64,000 nt of DNA, taken from positions 682,001 to 746,000 of the forward strand of contig JAFCMP010000446.1 in NCBI GenBank assembly GCA_017506865.1, read 5' to 3'. The stretch's first letter is position 1. Every line of letters starts with the position of its first letter. The notes below the pieces were generated by a model that saw nothing but the letters and a program-made list of their open reading frames with translations, was not told where the DNA came from and did no database searches. This stretch comes from Tribonema minus. Lineage: Eukaryota; Sar; Xanthophyceae; Tribonematales; Tribonemataceae. The position numbers and the translations under genes are program-made. Positions 12,901-24,900 of the stretch are shown piece after piece.

Positions 12901-15900
12901 AGACGACTGCTCAATGCAAGTGTCATAGCAGCAGCAGCTGCGCCAACAGCACTATCGCATGTGACAAAACTGCATTCCTTTGTTGAAGAAGAGCAGCGGT
13001 GGGCGACGCACCTGTGACAGCTGCTCAACGCGTTTGAGCAGCCGCCTGCGCCTGCCCACCATACTTCAACACATTGTTGAACTTGCACAGCGGTGACGCA
13101 CCTGCGACAGCTGCTCGACGCGTTTGAGCAGCCGCCTGCGCAGCCCCGTATGGCCCACCAGGTGCAGGCTTTGCTCAGTTGTGAACGCCAACGCCTGCGG
13201 GAGCCACGTGGCACGAGTGAGCGGTGTGAGACAAGAATGGAGCGAATGCTGAGCGTCGGCATACTATGTCATCACATCACGTAACCAACAGCAGACCACA
13301 TTGCCACAGCAGTGCTCGACAGGGGTGTCGCTCACCTCCCATAGCAGCACACTACCGGGCATCGCACTTCCTGCTGCTTCAACAACTTTGGTGCCTACAT
13401 GTAGCCGGCGGCGTACAGCAACAGGCCGCTGAGCCACAGTCGAACTGCCATAGCAGTGCTCAGCACACTGACCACTGAGCCGGATGCATGAGCCCAAAAG
13501 GCGCCTCAAAGCACAACTGGTAGTGTGTACTCTGTTGCTTCAGCCCTTCTAAAGCTAACCTCTGGCGGCGTACAGAAACTCGCACTTGAGCAACAGCTCA
13601 CCACAGCAGTGCTCAACTGGGGCCGCTCACTGCTCGTCGCGCGTTGTGCTCACGGAGGCTACCTTGATGCCCACATACCGCTGGCGGTGTACAGCAGCAG
13701 CCCGTTGAGCAACAGCTCACCACGCTGCCACAGCAGTACTCACCACGCTGCCACAGCAGTACTCACCACGCTGCCACAGCAGTACTCAACAGGGTCCGCT
13801 CACCTCCGCCGCCTCTCTCTAGTAGCAGCACACAGCTGATGTCGGACTTTCTGCCGCTTCAGCCACCTTGGGGCCTACAAACAGCTGCCTACATGCAGCA
13901 ACAGGCTGGCGATCAACAGCCCCTGACACAGCAGCGCTCAACAGGCATGTCCCTCACCTCGGCCCTGCAGCGCAGCATTGCCACATCAGTGCTCAGCGGG
14001 GGCGCCGCTCACCTCGGCCCTGCAGCGCAGCGTTGCCACATCAGTGCTCAGCGAGTTGTCTCAGCAGTGCTCGACCGCTCACCTCCGCCCTGCAGCGCAG
14101 CGTTGCCACATCAGTGCTCAACAAGTTGCACAGCAGTGCTCAACCGCTCACCTCAGCCCTGCAGCGCAGCGGCAGGTACACGTCCATCCTGCCACAGCAG
14201 TACTCAGCTGTCACAGCAGTGCTCAGCAATTTACCACAGCAGCGCTCGACCGCTCACCTCGGCCCTGCAGCGCAGCGGCAGGTACACGTCCATCCTGGCG
14301 GCCTTGCCCTTGACGGCGATGCTGCCGCCGCTGGCAAACTCCACCCACGCCTGCGCGGCGCTGCGCAGTGCGCAGAGCGGAAGTGAAAATTTGTTGAGTC
14401 ATGCATGTCGTGTAAGCAGCTGCGGATGTAGTGTACTGAGGATGTACTTTGAAGTATGGCAAATGTGAATGTCGCTGGCAAACTGCACCCACGCCTGCGC
14501 GGCGCTGTGCCGCATGCGGAGCGGAACTGCGCGCAAATGTTGAGTCATGCAGTCATGTGCGCAGCTGCTATGTAGTAGTACATCGCTGATATACTTTTGT
14601 AAGTGTACTGTAGCAAATATATAGTGGACGTCGCTGGCAAACTCCACCCACGCCTGCGCGGCGCTGCGCAGCATGCGCAGCAGGCGTCATACGAGCAGCG
14701 CCAGCAAAGCGCGAGTCGTGAATGTCATGTACGCAGCTGCGAATGTAGTTTACTGAGGGTGTACTTTGAAGCATGGCGAATTTATGTGAATGTCGCTTGT
14801 TCACCCATGCGTGCGCCGTGCTGCACAGCATGCGGCGCAGGCGGTGATGCGCACAACGGCGATGAAGCGCGCAAGGGAGAGCTGCATCGCGATGATGATG
14901 GACGCAGCTGAATATACTTCAACAATCGTTATCTGATGACATCATTGCGAAGCCACGTGCCACCCACCCGCCGCCACACGCACCAAGGTAACCATCAGTC
15001 CCATAACCACATACCACCACGACCTGATTAAAGTTAGGTTGGGGTTAGATCACTCTAACCCTAACCTTAGCCATCAGTCCCATACCGACGTACCACTGCG
15101 ATGCTAGTGTCCTCACCTGTGCACACCGGCATCCACCACGATCACGCCGCCGCCGCCGCCGCCGCCGCCGCTGCCACTGCCGTTGCTGCTGCCGCCGTGA
15201 CAACCGCCCCCTCCATTGAGGTGCGCAGCCCCCTCAGCCTCCGCCGGCTGCTGCGCTGCTGCTGCCGCCGCCGCTGCCGCCGCCGCCGCCGCACCGCCAT
15301 TGAGCAGCGCAGCGCCCTCCGCCTCCGCCTGCTGCTGCTGCGCCGCCGTTGCTGCCGCCGCCGCCGCCGCTGCCGCTGCTGCCAGCGACGCGTCTTTCTT
15401 GCCGGCGCCCATGAGGCGCGCAGCCGTGTTGACGACGTCTCCAAACATGCCGAATTCACGGCGCGCGCCGCCGATGCTCGCGGTGAACACCTGCCAGGCG
15501 CGGTGGCGGCGCGCGCGTGCGAGATTGGCTTGGGCGAGAGTGTGCGGCATGCCGCGAGGTGTGGAGTACATTGATTTTGAGTGGACCAAACACGCGCGCG
15601 CCGCCGATGCTCGCGGCGAACACCTGCCGTCGCGGCAGTCTGAGGTGCACTTAGGGTTAGAATTAGCGTTTTACGGCCCTGGGCGAGGGCGTCCGTCTGC
15701 AAATTTGACAGTCCTTGCCATGCGCAGTCCATGCGCGTCGCTGACGGTGCGGCGTTCAGCATCCGCGCACGCTCGCGGGTGCTGCGGCCCGTGCACCTAC
15801 GGTTACATGCCTGGTCGATAAAGCGCTGCAGAAGGCAATGCTACCTGCATGACCCCTCTTGACGGCGCACAAATAGGGTCGCAGAACGCGCAGCTGATCC

Positions 15901-18900
15901 CGACCCTAACAAGGCAGCTGTTACCTGTCCCAATCTGATGCCTATGAAGGCGCGCTCGCTCGTGCCCTGGAGCTCGCGTGCCATCTGCAACGCCCATATC
16001 TGCATACATACAGGGAGACGCGTTCCCCTACGTGCGTGGTCGCCTTTGATGGCACTGATGGTTCCGCTGAATGGTTGGCTGCACTCTAGCCCTGATCCTG
16101 ACCCTTACCCTGACCCTTCCAACCCCAACCCTACCCCGCACCTGCCCCATGCTGATGCCGATGTAGGCGCGCGCGCTCGTGCATACCAGCGTACCTAGCG
16201 CCACACTAGGCGATTCTGCCTGCACGATTCCTCGTGATGGCACAGGAATCGGGTTGTCGACGTATGGTCCTTGTTGCCGCATACAACGTACAACTACTAT
16301 CAGGGTCGCCGGACGACGCAGCTGATCCCAATCCCAACAAGGCAGCCATACCTGCCCCATGCTGATGCCGATGTAGGCGCGCCCGCTCGTGCCCTGCAGC
16401 TCGTGCGCCATCTGCAGCGCCGCCGCGCACGCGCGCGCCGCGCGGTGCGGCCCCGCCGCCTCCTGCAGCCCAACGGCGCCCACCATGACGATGCCCTAAT
16501 GATAGGGTAGGAATATGTCGGGAGAGGAAGGGGTGGGGGGGGGCTTATTCAATTTCTTCCTGTTGCTGAGCTGCCTCTTGCAGGCCAACGGCGCCCACCA
16601 TGACTATGCCCTGGTGATAGGGTAGCGGTATAATCGAGGATTTGGGGGGGGAGGGGGCTGGGGTGTCAGAAGCAGCGGTGCGCTTATTGTGTGTTCTGTT
16701 GGTAAACTTCCTACTTGAGCCCAACAGCGCCCACCATGACTATGCCCTAAAGATACGGTAGGAATATGTCGGGAGAGGAAGGGGGGGGGGGGGGGGGGGC
16801 TTATTCAATTTCTTTCTGTTGCTGAGCTGCCTCTTGCAGCCCAACGGCGCCCACCATGACAATGCCCTAAATATACTGGAGTGATTTGCGGGGGGGGTCG
16901 GAGGGGTGAAGGGGAGGGTAGAAGCAGCGGTTCGCTGATGTCTTTTCTGTTGGTAAGCTGCCTCCTACAGGCCGATATCGCCGACCATAACTATGCCCAA
17001 GTGATAGGGGTATGGATATTTGTGGGAGGGGGAGGAGGGGGTGAGAGTGCACTTATTCGTTTCTGCTGAAAAGCTGCCTCCTGCAGGCCGACGGCGTTTG
17101 CGGGAGGGGGGGGGGGGGGGGGGAGGAAGGGGGGAGGGGTCATGTCTGCATACATACCTGCATGCAGACATGCGTTTCATGCACTGTTTCCCTACCGATC
17201 GCCTGATGCTGATAGAGTATTGCCCACGTTTGCCTGGTCGTTAGCACACGTACACCTGCATGCAGACATACATACTGTATCTGCACGCAAACCTACCCAC
17301 ACGCATGCACGCGCACGTACCTATATGCAAACGTAGTACATACATGAGTACACACCTGGTCGTCCTGGCTGAACTCCTTCAAAATGCCGTCACACCCATG
17401 CATGCCCTACCTACATGCATGTACGCGTACATACCCACCTGCAAACACAATACATACATACGCACCTTGTTGTCCTGGCTGAATTCCTTAACAATAATGC
17501 CGCCACACCCGTGCATGCCTGCCTACATGCATGCACGCTTACATCGCCATCGGCAAACGCATATACATACATGCGCACCTTGTCGTCCTGGCTGAATTCC
17601 TTGATGACGCCGCCGCACCCGTGCATGGCGCGCTGCAGGATGGCTGCGCAACGAAGGCAAGACGCGCACGAAATGCGAGCAATCACAATTTAGCTGTCTC
17701 AATAGACGGATGCGCAACGAAGGCGAAACGCACACGCAACGAGAATGATCACCTTCGAGCTGCCCGAACAGACACTTGCGCAACGAAGGCAAGGCGCACA
17801 CGCAACGGGACCGATCATTTTATAGCTAACTAAAAACACGTACATATCCGCGGTTGTTTAGAGCTGTAGCAACGCCGGACTGTGTGTATTGAAGTATAGC
17901 GTTGTGTCGCATTCATATCGAATGCACTCGGCGTGCATGGCGCGCTGCAGGACGGCTGCGCAATCACGGCGAAGCGCGCACGCCACGCAAGCAATCACCA
18001 TTTCAGACGTCTCTCATTAGGAGGTTAGGCCACGACGTAGGTCCACGGTGACTCAGAGATGCAGAAAGTGCACTACATGGGTATATGCCGGCAGCGCGGC
18101 GTACATACGGCATGTACAACAGCGCGCTGTACAGAAGGTGGCTCACGCTCACATCGGACGCTGCCTGCGTAGCGGAAACGAGCCAGCGATGGAGTGGCGC
18201 GGGACAGGGATCGCACGTGCGACGAGTGCGGGTGAGCAGTCGCCATAATCTTTTGAGCACTGATGCAGCTGCTGCCGCTATCCAGTGCAGAGCACGCAGC
18301 GCGCGCTCTGTTGCACGCAATTGGGCCACAATCAGGTCGATACGACAAATTGTCACCTGGCCTAGTTGAGAACGCCAGACAAACACCTGGACGTAGTCTT
18401 CTACAAGAGATCGGGTGCCCGGTACACTCCAGTTACTGGAACGGTCGGCCGAAGCACATACAATGAACTATACTTGCAGACAACTATTGAGGGTCGTTTT
18501 CGCGATGTCACTGCCAGCTTCACAGAGAGCGCGCAGCGCACGCTCACGCTCACCAAAGGTGCCTTGCAGTGTGGCGAGGTCCGGCGCGCAGTCCAAAACA
18601 ATGTTGACAAAGATGATTGCCACGCGATGAAGCTCCGCAAACCTGCACATTGAAGTTGAAGCGCGCACGGAGCAGGCGTCGCAGACACTTGAAAACTGTG
18701 ATGATGCAGGGCTGCGTTGAGCAGGGTGCCTGCTTCAATTGCGCCTGGTACAGCAACATGAATATGTGCACTGGTGCGGCTCTGCGGACCTGCGCGTTGA
18801 AGTTGGAGCGCGCACACGGCAGTATCGCAGCGTTGCACACATTTGGGGACTGTGCTGCATCGGGCAGCGAGCCTGCTTTGGTTGCGTTTGGTACAGCAAC

Positions 18901-21900
18901 AGTAGTCGCATGCAACGGCGCCACTCTGCAGACATGCACATGCGGCATCGGCGGCAGCATTGCAGACACATTTTTGGGGGGTGGGAGCGCAGCGATGCGG
19001 TTGATGTGCTAGTGCGTACTTCTTCGGCACCGTTAGACTCAGCGGCTTGATTGCACGCGATGGCAGTCACATGCTCGGCGGTGAACACTGCCGCAAGTGT
19101 GGATGGTGTTTGACGTGCTCAGCGCATGGTTTCATTTCGCTGGCAGTCGAGTCATCGTGCCTACTGCTGTAAATGCATGTACCTAGTAATTGCAGCAGCC
19201 GATGGCACGGCGGTTTTGCTGCGGCAGCGCTGCTCACCGGCCAGACGCCTCTGCTGCGCACGCTGCGCACGCGTGCACCACCGGCGGGATGCGGTCGAAG
19301 CTGCTCAGCACCTTTTCTTGTGAGTCACGGCAAGCATCGTGTGCCTCAAAGCTTGCTCCGAAACTGTGCAGCTATCAGTATGTGTATTCGTGCGCTGCGG
19401 CAGCGCTGCTCACCAGCCGGACGCCTCCGCCGCGCGACGCGTGCAGGACCGGCGGGATGCCATTGAAATTGCTCACTCGAGCAGCTCAACATATCAGTTT
19501 GTACATTTGAAGCAGGAGCAAGGGACTGCAGCAAGTACCGACGGCAGCACATTGCTCAGCACCTACTGTGGCGAGTCACGGAACGCGCCTCAAAGCTAAC
19601 TGCAAAAAAGCTACTGCTGTCAACTCGTGCATGCCTCCGCTGCGGCAGCGCTGCGTACCAGCCGGACGCCTCCGCCGCGCACGCGTGCAGCACCGGCGGG
19701 ATGCCGTTGAAGTTGCCCACTTGAGCAGCTCACTGTATCCGTTTGTGCATCTGAAGCAGGAGCAAGCAAATGCAGCATGCCGCCACTCATCAGCCGGACG
19801 CCTCTGCCGCGCACGCGTGCAGCACCGCAGGACGCTGTCAGAGTTGCTCAGCACCTACTGTGGTGAGCCACGGCATGCGACACGCGCCTCAGAGCTTGCT
19901 TCAAAGCAACTGGCAAAGTTCTACAGCTATGAGTACGTGTATTCCGCTTTCTGCAGCAGCGCTGCTCACCAGCCGGACGCCTCCGCCGCGCATGCGTGCA
20001 GCACCGGCGGCAGCACGAACGAGCGGACGACGCCCTCGAGCCACTCGGCGCGCGCCACGACTGCCTCCACGGCCGCGGCGGACACGTTGGCAAAGTCAGG
20101 GCCGCCGCCGGCGAGCGCACGCGCGGCGTCGCTCGCGAGTGCCACCTGCCGCAAACAGGGAGAAATGAGGCATGTCTGATAACTTGGCGTATGTATGTGT
20201 ATAATTTGGCGTATGTATGTATCATAGGTAAAGTCGAGGCCGGCGGCGGCGAGCGCGCGCGCGGCGTCGCTCGCGAGTGCTGCCTGTTGCAAATAGTGAG
20301 AAACGAGCCCGTGTGAGGCGACGTCGGTGTATCATGAGCTTAGCGTATGTATGTATAGTAGGTCAAGCCGGCGGCGAGGGCGCAAGCGGCGTCGCTTGCG
20401 AGCGCCGCCTGGTGCAAATGGAAAGACACCAGGCCATGCTGCGGCGCCATCGGTGTATGATAGCTTAGCGTATGTATGTATTGAAGGTAAGTTTGGGGCC
20501 GGCGGCGGCGCGTAACAACACTCGCGAGTGCCACCTGCCGCGAACGAGGTCATGGTTTGAGGTGCGGCGGCGCCGCTGCCGCGGATGCCGCAAGCGTATA
20601 TGCATGTATACGTGCATTCCATTCAAGAGACGCGTGCGAAGTGGGCGTTGCGCATCGCCGGCGCGCCGCCATGGCCCAGTCCTAACCCTAGTCCTACCTT
20701 TACAACGATGTGATAGCCAGGTTCCTACGTGCATCGCCGTACAAGAAACACACCATCGGACTTCAAAGAAATCATCAAAATGTGGTCTTACCTTGATGTC
20801 CTTTGCCGCCAGCGTGCACTGCAGCTTTGTAGTGCCCCTCGTGATGCAAGAAACACACCATCATCGGATTTCACAGAAATCATCAAAGTGCGGTCTTACC
20901 TTGATGTCATTTGCTGCCAGCGTGCACCGCAGCTTTGTGTTGCCGCTCGCGACACAAAAAGCACATCATCGGAATTGACAAAAATCATCAAGATGTGGTC
21001 TTACCTTGATGTCATTTGCCGCCAGCGTGCACTGCAGCTTCGTGTTGCCGCTCGCGAGGCGCGTCGCGGCCCACTCCGCGGCTGCGCCCTCCGCGGGGGT
21101 TTGGGGGGCGGCGGCGTTGTTGAGCAGCGCTGCAGCAAAGGCAGCGCTCACCTGCACAGCGCAGCCGCACCGGCACAGCAGTCACAGCGCGACAGTTTCA
21201 ACAGAGTTTACACCAAGCCCCTGTACATTCAGACGCATAAGTTGCGGACGCGTTTCAAGCACATGACAGGCCCCCTTGCTGGCAGCACGCAACACGCCTT
21301 CAGATGAGCGCTCACCTGCGCAGCGCAGGCGCACCGGCACAGCAGTCACAGTATCAACCGCCCAGCGCAGTGTGTAGTACACATTGTGTTGTGTACCCAC
21401 CGCTTGTTGACTCCATCTTGATCCCATTGCACAGATAAATCACGCCACAAGACAAAGCAGCAGCGCATATTTCCATGACGTCTGTGGCGCCGTTTTCCTG
21501 CGCAGTGATGTGGCTGTTGAAGGTGACGCACCCACTGCTCGCCCTGCAACTGCAATTCTGCCAGTATGATTTGATGAGCGCTGCCATCACAAAGCAGCAG
21601 CGCTCACCGCCTTGTCGCCCGTGCCGCCACCATCCTGGCTGTTCGCCTACCACTTGCCTTGAAGTATCAGCCCTGTCGCAACCTCAAAGCACAGGTGTGC
21701 AGTGCCACCACACAGCAGCCGCACTCACCACCATATCGCCCGGCACACCGTCGTCCAGCGCCATGGCGAGGCTGTTGAAGGTGATGCACGTACCGCTGCG
21801 ACTGCACCTCTGCCACTACCATTTGTAAATCAATAATAACACTGCCCTCATGTACCAAACAGCAGCGCTCACCACCGCGTCGCCCGCCACACCGTCGTCC

Positions 21901-24900
21901 AGCGTCGTGTCGCAGCGGTTGAAGGTGACGCACCTGCCGCTGTGACTGCAACTCTGCCACTACCAATAGGTACAATTGATGAGCGCTGCCATATCCATTA
22001 CATACATACAAAGCAGCAGCGCTGACCACCATATCGCCCGCGACGCCATCGTCCAACGCCGAGACAAGGCTGTTGAAGGTGACGCACATACCGCTTGCCC
22101 TCAACTTCAACTCTGTCCATACCGTCGCGGCTTCACGCGCGTTTCCATTATGTACACAGTAGCAGCGCTCACCACCATATCGCCCGCCACACCGTCGTCC
22201 AGCGTCGCGTCGAGGGTGTTGAAGGTGACGCACCTACCGCTCCCCCTGCAACTGCAACTCTGCCACTACCATAGAGCACAATAAACGAGCGCTGCCATAT
22301 CATGTACATACAAAGCAGCAGCGCTCACCACCATATCACCCGCGACGCCGTCGTCCAGCGCCGTGTCGAGGCTGTTGAACGGCTCGCCCACCGCTGTGTA
22401 GTGCCACCCGTACTGCCGATCGCCCAGTGTGTACCTGACGAGACATGGGGCGTGCAGACAGCAGCGCTCAGTAGGTCAGGGGTAGGGGTAGGGTTAGCAG
22501 AGTGCAGTGCTTTCTAGGGTTTGCCGTGTAGTGCCACTCGTACTGCTTGTCGCCGAGCGTGTATCTGACCAAGGTCAAATACACAAAGCAAAACACAATT
22601 CTAGAGTCAAAGAAATAAATGAATGAAGGCACTTGCAGCTAACCACTCCTTGTCACATTGTGCTCTACAATCTTTTGATTCGTCTTCAATAAAAAGGATG
22701 GGAAAAAATAACAAACACTTACTTGACATTTGCAACAGCCACATGAGCCAAATAAGCATAGACAAGGGGCCCGTCCCGCTGAAACACTGTTGAATTCAAA
22801 CGAGCGCACCCCACTTAACTCGACGTTCAGCCAAACGGAGCACAGCACAACAGGACGCTTCCAGAAATAAGTGGCCATTGGCGACCCAGTAACTTCAACT
22901 TCAACTCACAGGTCGACAGGGCCAATGCCCAGCGCCGCGCGCAGGTGCAGCTCCAGCACCAACAGTGGTCCTTGCGAGGTCAGACGGTGTTGAATTCAGA
23001 CAAGGGTACCTCTTTAAACTTGACGTACCGGACGGAGCATGAAACAAGACGAGGCTTTCAGAAACGATGGCCATGAGGACCAAGTAACTTCAACTTACAA
23101 ATCGACGGGGCCAACGCCCAGCGCCGCGCGCAGGTGCAGCTCCAGCCCCTGCACCCTGCGCCCGTTGAGACGCTGCAGCGCGAGCGCGGACGCGAGCGCA
23201 GCACGCCTCAGCAGCGCCACATCCGCGCCTCCTGCTTGCGCAGCGCAGCATCGTGCAAGTGGTGAGGTCAGTATGTACCCCCTGATTGTGCAGCGCAGCA
23301 TCGTGCAAGTGGCGAGGTTGGCATGTACACTGCCGAGCACTGGCGCAGCAGCGCGGCAGATCTCAGCAGCGCCACGTCCACGCCTCCTGATTGCGCAGTG
23401 CAGCACGCCGTACACGAGGTGAGGCGAGGGCATTCGGGGCGTGTTGAGCACTGATGCGCAGCGCAGCACGTCTCTGCAGCGCCACGTCCACGCCGCCTGC
23501 TCGTGCAGCGCAGCATCGTACGAGCGGCAAGATGGAAGGTGTTGAGCACTGATGCAGCAGCGCGGCACGCCTCAGCAGCGCCGCGCGTTTATGCTGCCTG
23601 CTGCGCTGCGGGGAGGGCACGCGGGACGTGTTGAGCGCTGATGCGAATGACGCAGCACGCCTCAGCAGCGCCACGTCTGCGCTGGCTGATTGCGCAGCGC
23701 GGCATCGTACAAGCGGTGAGGTTAGAACACTCAAATGTTCTGGAGCACAGGCGCAGCAGAGCGACATGCTTCGAGGCAGATGACGTCACCGCCGGGCTCG
23801 CGCCGGTTGTGAAACAGCGCGATGATCGCGTCGTCGGCGAGGCGGATCACATTGCCGCCATGAATGCGGGCCACTGCTGCAGGCTTTCAGGTCAAAGTGT
23901 TGGCGCGCGCCGTAAGCTACTACGCGTACAGCACTGGTCCGCCAGATGATGCTCACCGTCGCCGCCAGCGCCAGGCTCGTGTCTGTTGTGAAACAGCGCA
24001 ATGAGCGCGTCTCCGGCGAGGCGAATGACGTCGCCGCCGTGCTCCGTGAGCGCCTCCATGAGCTCCTGGAAGAGCGCCTTCAGCAGGTCCTGCAGCTTCT
24101 CCGCGCCATAGCCCGCCTGCACCGCGCAGCGCGGCTCACACGATCAATCGTACGCAGCGCGGCGTCGTACATAATATGCGCGGGCGCACACGCGCGAATC
24201 AGCGCGCAGCTGCGGCGGCAGCGGGCGTCTGGCCTTTGACAAGAATGGCAATCACCAAGAACGGTTTTGGCTTGTGTATCATAGCAGCGTCTCAGCGCCG
24301 CAGTCGGCCTGAGTCGCGGGGAGCGCGCGCGGCGCGCATGCTAGCGTACGCAACGCAGCGTCAGACTCGCGAGCGTGCATGTGGAGGCGTTGAGCGCTGT
24401 TATGCTTGACCTTAACCCTAAATCCAACCCTGACCTCAATCTTTTAAATCTCAACATCAGCGTCGTAGCCTGCCTCAGGTGTGTCGCGGGGGGAGCGCGG
24501 TTCGCGTGCAACATCCCTTCGCGCGCGCCATCGCTGCAACCTCTGCGCCGCCGACAAGCCGGCCGCCGCCGCTGCACACGCCACGCTGCCGTATCTCCGG
24601 TGGCCAGTGCAGCCCTCACACGTACATCCGCATCTTATAGGATGTCGTGTACTTGTGCTGAGGCCTGGCACGACAGTCGCCACGCTACTGCAGCACTGCC
24701 ACACGCTACACTCGCAGTGGCAGCGCCGCCATGCGCTGCCGCCTCCGCGCCAACCGCCGCCGCTGCGCGCCGCGCCGCTGCGCGCCGCGCCGCTGCGCGC
24801 CGCGCCGCAGCGTCACGGCCGCTGAGGCATGCTCAGTCAGTACTTCAAGTGCCAGAAGCGACGCACCTGCGCCTCCTCAGTGCTCTGCAGCCTGAGCAGG

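Noticed and set aside
13839-14468. Long plus-strand open frames across 13.8-14.5 kb
   Set aside because: They are made of repeated, antisense copies of an adenylyl cyclase exon edge and show no protein motif; openness comes from the repeat.
22905-22985. True end of adenylyl cyclase exon 4 at this copy rather than at 23099
   Set aside because: It has a usable donor, but its 5' part does not continue into the rest of the exon; the 23231-23099 reading is complete and phase-consistent. Some alternative use cannot be excluded.
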